Assembly: GCA_039720395.1 (NCBI GenBank)
Contig: CM077826.1
Span: 31,554,810-31,618,809, forward strand
Source: Liquidambar formosana
Lineage: Eukaryota > Streptophyta > Magnoliopsida > Saxifragales > Altingiaceae
Direction: 5' to 3'
DNA: 64,000 bases
Shown piece after piece: positions 13,701-23,600 of this stretch. Under the pieces are notes generated by a model. It had not been told where the DNA came from. It worked only from the letters and a program-made list of their open reading frames with translations, and did not search any database. Position 1 is the first letter of the stretch. Every line of letters begins with the position of its first letter. Position numbers and translations under genes: made by a program.

Positions 13701-16700
13701 CCATGTAACATAGCTTCAAGTTTTCGCTTTCTACCTTCTCATTCTTCTCTCTTTTCTTTTATTTCTAGAATTATTGTTCCCAAACACTATTCACATGCAC
13801 CGCTCACAGCCCTTCAAACATTTGAAAAAAACCATTTTTTTTCCCCAGGCCTTTATGTTTAGGGTAACTCTACGTTGTCCTATATCAACTGCCATAATAT
13901 GCGCATCCCACAAAGATTTAGCCCTTTTGCCACTCTCGAGCGCCTGAAAATCAACTTCAAAGTTCAAACACCAGCAACATGAGAACGAATCACCCAAGAT
14001 AACCCAGCCTCATAAAAAAGGCACTGCCAAAAACTGATAGCTAAATCACAATGTAAAAAGAAATGATCCACCAACTCAACACATCTTGCAAAGCACACAC
14101 CACTAATAAGGGCAGAGACAACATTGATATTTTCTTTTGAATCAAATTATTAGTACTCATTCTTTGACAAGCTGCAGATGAAGCCAACATCTTGAACTTA
14201 AGAGGAACTTCTGCTTTCCAAACCAGCTTGGGGGGAAAAAGTCAGGGACAGGGGCATCTTTGACAAAAGCACAAAAAAGGATTTATAGTCGAACACCCTA
14301 GAAGGATGACAAGTCCAACATCTTCCACCTAAACTAGCCTGGGAAAGAAAAACTTATTGAATGACTCAGTGTATAATAAAAGCGAAGCTAACTCCAAGGA
14401 CTCTCTCATTAAGGTTACAAAAAAATTTTAAAATCCAACATAAAGAACCAAAAGAAGGGCCTAACTCAGCATTAAAGGTACCTTTGGACTAAAAAAGATA
14501 ATACAAATGATAGAACAACATAGAAAAAGGAGTCATCCCCCAACCACAGGTGCTTTCGGAGTGAATATGGCCCCATTACAAAAAATGAGTTTGACATAAC
14601 CCAAGAGGCAGTGAAATCATTAAGAAATATACTTCCAAGGACATTAATAACTCTCCCCACTACATGAGAATCCCACCAAATAGCTTAAATACTGTATTCG
14701 CTCTTGATCGCAAAATGCCATAAAGAACTTCTTTCAATAGGAAATCTCCATAACTACTTATCAACTAAGGACAAATTCTTAGGAACCACGTTACCTAACC
14801 TAAGACCACCTTTAGACACCCCCATCTCACCCAATTATTCTCTTCCCTGCATCCTTACCTTCCCACCTCTACTCATCTAATCTTTTTTACCCACCTTTTC
14901 AATACCTGGATCCCAAAAACTGCACAACATTGGATTACTACCTAATGGCATACCCAGATACTACATCAGACAATCACTAATGGAGCACCCTAACAAAACT
15001 GAATACCTTTGAATCTTGCTCAACTTTGCATCAACACCCGTGATAGAACTCTTAGCCATATTAATCATATAATAAAACATCATAAATCACCACCAACATT
15101 AGACTCAAATCATGTGTTTATCACAAGAATTTATATTAGAATTTCCAATGACTTCTTTTCTCCACCCAAGATTAGTTAAGTGATCAATGTCCTTCAAAGG
15201 CCCCCCTACTTCTAGATTCTGCAATACAAAAATGGACAAGATTTCTCCAAGCTGAGTAGTGCACTCACTTTGCAACAAGATTGTCAACCCGAACTCTTGG
15301 ATTAAATAAATTCACAATCACCAACATGAGAAGAACTATTGAACTTTTCAAAATCACAGATATATCCACAGCTATCCAGATTTTGTATCTTCTCCCTGTC
15401 TACATCCCTACTGAAAGAACTTGCCAAACAAACAACCATTGCTTGTTTGTACGGTTTTTGTCAACTCAACTCAATGAAAAGTTTGAAAGCCACCTAATCG
15501 GGTTATCTAAAAGAATCTCTTTTAACCATTCAACTCAATAAAGAGCTATGACCTCCATCAAATATAGACCACTAAGAAAAGTCTTTCCTCACTACCTCCA
15601 TCCACAATCTCTTTCCCACCCAAAACTTTATACCATAAAGCACACCTGGCCTCTAACAATCTTATAAAATTCTTGTACTTGACTTTATAGCTCCTCCTCA
15701 CTAATTTCACATCACTCCAAAAGCACTCCTCTAATTCATCCATCCTGCTTGAATTCTTAGGGCAAAGTCCTCCGTAATCTCCCCTAACTTTATGAATATT
15801 TGATCCAAGATGAGAAAAATAGCCATTTCTTACAACTTCTCACTATCGGTTTTCACTATTCCATCGTCACTACTCCTAGTTTTACTAAGGCACTATTCTG
15901 CATATTTTGTCTTAATCCTACTTATCCTATAAGCTATAGATTCTAAAGTAACCTCCATAGAATGGATTTAGCCACTATAGTTTCATCTACTACAACTACA
16001 TTTTTAGCAAAAGACATGCATGGGAAGCCTTCCCAAATATGGCTATTAAGTTCAACTGTTCATCAATAACCAATGGAATTTGATCTAGGCTCAATGTTGA
16101 ACCTTGATGAAAGCCTATCGTTATTAGAAATTTGCTTATCTCACCTCCAATTGTTCTCACACTATACTATCTCGTGGCACATGTCCTTTTTTTTTTGGCT
16201 CCGATGGTTGCCTTGAAGGGGCTACAAATGAGAGGCCTGAAGGTCCAAACTATTTGCAAGAAGAAGGGCTATGATTCCTCTAGTGGGGTGATCCAAAAAT
16301 TCTCCTTCAATCATCCATTGAGTGCCCTAACTCTGCCAAATAATCTGTCCCCTTGATGCCCTTGCAAAGAGTGTGAGCCAGTTTCATGTTCCATTGGTTT
16401 GACATCAGCATTCTTACATCCTCAAAGATATTACCATTGGGATGACTTGTGGTGTCTGCCCCTTCGGAAAGAGTGATCACAGCCTAAAATTGTCTCAAAA
16501 ATTATACTACCCAAATGAAGATCCGAGGCTAGGAAAAGTTACTGGTGTATACCATTATCGATTAATTCATCTAAAGGTTTGGATCCCGCCCAAGCATCAA
16601 ACCAAAGAGAAATCTTCTCTCCAGTGCCAATTTTCCAACCAATGACAGATTTGACCTCCTAAGTACTTCTGACTACGCCTTTCCAAGTAGTAGAGGAATT

Positions 16701-18854
16701 TGTTTTAGGTTCAGGGTCAAGGATATAACTTCCCATTGAGATATTTAGATCTTAGCTTTTCAGCCCATAGAGATTTTTCCCCGTCTAAGACATTCCACCC
16801 AACCTTAGCCAACATCGTTGCATTAGATGATCAAGCCTTTCTAATTCATAATCGACCATTCTTTTTTAGGCTTTGTGACAATCTCCCTATTAGCAAGGTA
16901 GAACTTTTCTGGCTTCATTATTAGGGCCCACAAGAAATTCCTATTAAGTTTATCCAAAGTTGAAGAAGCCAAGAGGATTGCATAGCATAGTTGGGGAGAT
17001 CAGAGGTCACAGCTTGGATGAGGGTAGCTCTCCTTGCTCGATTACGGCATTTAGCCTTCCAACCTCAAAGTCTGCTTTGAACTCTATCAACAATATACCG
17101 ATAGGTGGTGGTAACTCTTTCATGGATAATGGGCACCTCCTAGGTATCCTCCTAGGTCCTTGGTAGCAACAAATCCTCACATCTGATGGATATCCCAAGC
17201 AACTACATTGGGGATATAGGGAGACATAAGGAATTTAGACTTATGGCAGTTAAATTTCTACCCAAAACAAGAACAAAAAACATTGAGAGTATCAAGAATG
17301 GTCTGGGCATATTTCCTAGAAGCCTTGGTAAACAATATAAGATCATTGACAAATAAAGGTGGGAGATATGGAAGTCCTCCTCTACCAGGTTTAAGAGGGA
17401 TCCAGTTTTTGTTTTGGACCTGTAATGGATGAGGACTTAACTAAGGACTGCTTTGATTCCTAGATGCAAATGCATCACATGCCACCTCAAAGATTTTCTC
17501 AAGTCTGGTAAACATAGAACAAAAGTTGCCATCATCTTGGACTTCATTTCTTCAAATGCTTTGCTTACTGCCTTAGTCCGACTAAACAAACCAGGTTTCA
17601 TACACTCTGTAATTATTGCCATAATAGTGTTGAAGGCAACAGGCTAGTTCACAATAGCTTTAATCTTGTCTGAGAATCCGAGTCTGCCCTAAAACTTTTA
17701 AAAGACAAAACAAAGCCCAAAAATACAACATTAGGGCTCATAAAGGTACAATTCTTTAAGTTCATGCAAAGATTCTCAGCCTTAAAAACTAGCATTCCTT
17801 ACCTCGACTACAATGGGAATATTATCAAAATATACAACAATGAACTTTCCAATAAAAGGATGTAATGTTGTCATAACCTGCATAAATGTGCTCCGTGCAT
17901 TAGTTAGCCTACAGGGCATGACTAAGCACTCATATAACCCAACTTTAGTCTTGAACGTCGTCTTTTTCCATCAAACGGCTGAATGCGTAATTGATGCCAA
18001 CTACTCTTCAAGTCCATCTTTGAGAAGATCACAGATTCCACCATTTTTAAGCCATGCATTTCATCAAGTCTAAGAATGGGAAACATATACTTAATTGTGA
18101 TCCTACTTTAGTGAAAATTTTAGTCAATTTAAAGCACCAAGCATGAATTGAGAACAAAGTAGTTGATGCACTTAGTAGAAAGGCATTTCTTCTGGTGAAC
18201 ATGTCTGCCACTGCCATTCGATTTGAGGTGCTGCTGTGTTGCTACAGCAATGGTGTTGATTTTGGAACTGATGAACAGTTTAAAAATATAATCAGTAAAG
18301 AAGCATGTGCCTATTGATATATATTTTAGAGAGAAATAAAGATTAGTTGTATTTTAGAGAGCGAGCGAGAGAGAGAGAGAGAGAGGGAGAGGGAGAGAGA
18401 GTGAGATAGGAACTTGACAAGGAGAGTCTTGATGAGTAGTGGAAAATTACTTGCGCTCTATGAAGTACAGATACTTCAAAACTCCCAATGAATCTATATC
18501 ATATCCGTATCGGATTCCGATACACCTAGGATACTCCCCGATACATTTCTAATACTCTCCATACGTATCGCTATACTAACAAATAATGCCACGTCATCAG
18601 ATACACCTCAGATACTCCTCAGTACACAATGGATACGTTTGGGACTCATTTAGGGTTAGTTTGTAATTATTTTTTAAATAAGGTTTACATGTAAATTTTA
18701 AAAATACACAATACCTATACTTTGAAACAATAAACCCATTTTAGTTCTCTCATCTTTGTTCTCTTCTCACTCCATCTCTCTCCTAAGGCAACCATTGTAG
18801 AGTAATAGAGCTAAATGATTATTTTGTAATGTTAATATTGTGGGTGAGTTTTGT

Positions 18855-18892
<38 letters not shown>

Positions 18893-20646
18893 TGAATGAA
18901 AAATGAACATGGTTGATGCTTATGAATGTGTTCTTTGGATATTTGTTCTTTCATATTAATTGATTTTGTAAATGTTTTAAACTTTTTTTTAATATTTAAT
19001 ATTTATCATTAATGTTAGACCTAATATTAATATATATTTATTTATTAATGTATCGCCACCGTATTGTATCCTACATTTTTTAGAATTGCTGAATCAACAT
19101 ATCTGTATCGTATCGTATCATATCTATATCCCGTATCTATATCCATGCTTCATAGCTTGTCGCTTTTTTTTGGTGTAAGTTGTATTCTACCAAATCAAGC
19201 TCTTTGAAGTAAAATGAATTACACGAATTTCATATTCCCACTAATACCTCTTCACACTCCTTCAACACTCTTCCAACAAGACACCTCTCTCTTTCCCTTT
19301 TTCTTCTAATTTTTTTTTCCCTCTATGAAAACTCAATTAGAATTTCCAAAAGCAACACAAAGGATGCATTTTGAATGATTTATGTGGTGCTACATGATAG
19401 AGTCTACTGATATGTGTAGGGGGAAAAATCTCGACAGTCGGCGGAGCGATTCAATAGTGGAGGTCCGATGACCCAGAGCTCTACAACACGACAAGTAGAG
19501 AGAGTTGCAATGGTGAAAAATGAGGTGGATAGTGCTACTTGTCTAATCGATGAATAGTGCCATTCGATTTTCTGATTAAGAGTCACGCCAAGTATCCTAA
19601 AACAAGGAGAAAACCGTCAGGGGAGACTGGGGTTTGTCTGGCCTAAAACCCTCCGACGATCAAATCAGTCTCAATGTCTCTCTATCTAGAGAAAGGGAGA
19701 GAGAATTTCTAGGGTTTAGTGTGGCGGTGTGAGTACCTTGATCAATGAACATTGTTCCTTTTTATAGAGAGAGCTAGGTCTTGGGTTAAGTTGTCACCTT
19801 AACCCGACCATGGTTAATTTAGGGTTTTAGGTTTGGTTATCGACAGCTGTCCAACCATAGTCAAGTTATTGATAACCACTTTGACCATGGTCGAGTCTTA
19901 CTTATTGAATTGTCGTAAGGAACCTTTAAGTATAACTGCTAAGCTCATCATAGTTAGGACTTAAGGTCGAGCTCGAACCCCACCGAAGACCAAACCCGAG
20001 CACCTAGAAATGAGGTATTCTTTAACCAAGGACCAACAACATTAAGATAGTGGTGGTTATCTAAGGTGTCCCGGGCCGAGGAGGTTTCAACCGAGAACGA
20101 TAACAGTTGGAGCTTGCTCTGAACCGAGGATTAGAGGATCTCTATACGAAGGCAAGCACATGTCAAGGATCCATTTGCCAGTGTGAATTATCCCACACAA
20201 TATGTATAAAAATACAAATCACATTAATGCCTGTTGATACATCACAACCAATGTTTTAAAAGGCGTGGGCATAGGGCGAGCATTTTCCCTTCCGTAGGGC
20301 AAGGCGTAAGCCCTGAGGCATGGGGTGTAAGTCTTTTGGGTTTTTAATTTTTATATTTGATAAAATATAAATAATTAAATATAATATAAAAAGAGTGAAA
20401 AAATTGGTGAATAACAAATAGTATTTATCATAATACTAAATATTAAACAGTAAATTATTTTTAACCATTTTAATAGCATTTTAGGCCAAATTAGATAAAC
20501 ATGTGTAATGTATTATATTGGTTAACAAGTCAACATTCCAAGTCTAACACCCTTTTGAGTCAGTCAACAAGTCAATAAAAGACTCTTTTATGTCAGTCAA
20601 CAAATTTTTTAAAAGACCTTTTGTGTCAGTTAGCAAGAGAATTAAA

Positions 20647-20682
<36 letters not shown>

Positions 20683-23600
20683 GAAAGGGGAAAAGGTATT
20701 CACAGTAACACAATATGTCGATGATTTCTTGAAACCCATTTGGATATATATATATAGAGAGAGAGTGGAAAAGGGAAAATGTATTTTTGCAGTTGCAGAA
20801 AACAGATCCAAAGGAGGGTCACTTGGTGCGTTGATGGCACACAGTCACAGTTATCCCCTCTGATCCAGCAGGGTCATTGTCTTCTTCCTTCTCTCTCTGC
20901 TTCTCTTCTCCACTTCTCGTCGAGCATAGAATCGTCCAGTCAACAGCACCTCGTTGAGCACTGGGTAGTATTATTAGCAGCACTTCGTCGAGCATAACGA
21001 CGCTGGAAGGAATGGCTGTCTCTTTTCTTCTCTTTCTCTCTTCTGAACAGCGGTTATGTTGGGAGGAGCTGGGAAATACCCAACCAAAAAAGGGCAAAAT
21101 GAAAAAAAAAAAAAAAAATGTAAAAACTGTGTCGTTTCATTTTTTCTCACAAGTTGTATGCCCAGGCCAAAAAAAACGCAAAAAAACACGTATTTCGAGC
21201 CTGGGGCATACGATTTGCTATGGGGCGTACGCCCATTTGGTGTTCCGCCCTATTTCACACAGCCCAAGGGCGCTTTACCCCTTAAAACGCCCAAAAACGC
21301 GCCAGGGTGCGCCCATGACGCGTTTTTTAAAACATTGATCACAACCATGTCAACACTTTGCCATGTGGTCATCTATATATCTTTTGCAACACATTAAGCA
21401 CGTCACAAAATTCCGCAGAATGCTTATACTATTTTATCTCTACATGGCTGAAATTAAGTGATAAGCACCTCACCACGTGGCGAGTCATAAACAACTACAT
21501 ACTTGAAGTGCCACCGTGTGCTTGACATCTCATACTTAAAATGCCACCTCATACTTGAAGCCTCATACTTGAAGTGCCACCTCATGCTTAACACCTCATA
21601 CTTGAAGTGCCACCTTGTGCTTGATACCTCATACTCCCTCCATTCCTATTTATTGGCCTCCTTTCCTTTTTGGATGTTCCAAAATTATTGTCCCAGTCAT
21701 AAAGTCAATGATTATTTTTATTTGGTCTCCTAAACTACTCTTGAAAGGGTATTTTCTCATTTTCCAATGTTTTGTACACTTGAAGGCAAAATTGGAATGT
21801 TCACACATATGTGTTGATGACTTGATGTGAAAGCATTTAATAAGGTTTCCTAAAAAAGCGTGTTTTTTTCAAAGGGGACAGTCAATTAAGAACGGAAGGA
21901 GTACTTAAAGTGCCACCTCGTGCTTACAACACCTTAGTTGTGTGTCATGCAAATACTAAACTACTACACCAAGAATAAACTGTTGATTTTCAAATAAACT
22001 ACTATAAAAAAATAAAAAAACTAAGTCTGGAACTTAGAACATATGTGCTAGAGGACGTGATTCCTTAAGGAAGAGACGTTTTAAGGACAAGACGCCTTAA
22101 GGACAAGACACCTTAAAGAAGAGACGCCTTAAGGACAAGACACTTTAAGGAAGAGACGCCTTAAGGACGAGATGCCTTAAGGAAGACATGCCAACTTAGA
22201 ATATATGTACTAAAGGACATAATGCCTTAAGGAATAGACACCTTAAGGACAAGACACCTTAAGGAAGAGACGCCTTAAGAACGAAACGCCTTGAGGACGA
22301 GACGCTTTAAGGAAGAGATGCCTTAAGAATAAGATGCTTTAAGGATGAAACGTCTCAAGGACAAGAAACCTCAAGAAAGAGACACCTTAAGGACATGACG
22401 CCTTAAGGACGAGACAACTTACAGAAGAGACGCCTTAAGGAAGAAATACCTTAAGGATGAGACGCCTTAAGAACAAAATGCTTTAAAAAATAGACGCCTT
22501 AAGGAAGAGACGTCTTAAGGATGAAATGCCTTAAAGACAAGAAGCCTTAAGGAGATATTCTTAAAGACTAGATAATATCTTAAAGAGATATTTCTAAGAC
22601 AATACAACTACTTCAATAATGGAGCATTGCTCCCATTCAACATTCTTTGATGATTAAAACATTACGATGGCCCTATTTATAACCAATGGTTGAGATCTCT
22701 CCCATTACGAGTAAGGTTACTTGAGATGCATATAAAGCCCAGGTATGCCTATTTCATCATTATACATTACAAGATACTTAGTATGCGTTAAAGAAGCCCC
22801 CGTCTAAGGGAAGTTTCCCCCTCTAATACTAGAGTTTGCTCCTTGTCCATAACTGGTATACATCCTAATGCTTGACCCCTGCCTGAGTCTGTGAGATGAT
22901 TAGAGAAGTCTTATAGTATCTTAAGACTTGATGTTGGTTTTAGCAGTTAATATGTCACGCTGCATTACCTTAATTGCACCAGTGGAATGACTTGAGAGAT
23001 TTTGGCTGGTTAGAGTGAAGTTTAACCAAGGCTGTCATAAACATTACCTTCTACCTTGACTATTATTTCCAATGCTACAGGATACGATTGATATGTGTCC
23101 ATAATTAAGACATGTTTCAAAACCAAATTCACCCACCAATTGGTAGGTGTTAAACTCCTATTGGACCTTTAAACAACCAATACTATTTTACACATATCTA
23201 GGCAAATGTGTAAATCCTTCCTTGCTGAACCCACAAATCTCTAGCTTTACGATAATTGTGTCCATTTCAATACAAGTGTTAATCTTTTGCCCAAACACTT
23301 GGCTTACATGCATTGGACTAGATTTTGGTCCAATCAATGCAAACCACATGTGAGACACATGTCGCAACCACATCAATCCTTGCTATTAGCCTTCTACTAT
23401 AAATAGCCTTCATTCCTTACAATGGAGAGCACAAAAAAAAATGTTACAAGATCCTTGAAAATAACTCTTCATAGCACTTACAAAATCTTACCATACTACC
23501 TTATTTCCAAGAACCAACTATCAAAATTACATTATATATACTAAGTCAGAAGTCTGAAACATGGCTCATAACATAAATACTTGTTACTATCACTCCCTGT

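Noticed and set aside
13791..13997. Minus-strand 68-codon Cys-containing open frame
   Set aside because: Overlaps the start of a decayed LINE and shows no known small-protein motif.
21503..21733. Open frame with repeated peptide SYLKCHL
   Set aside because: It arises from the 33-bp tandem array, runs into a Stowaway MITE, and lacks any coding context.
22046..22555. CRISPR-like array
   Set aside because: Units are contiguous with no unique spacers, and the host is a plant genome; this is a minisatellite.
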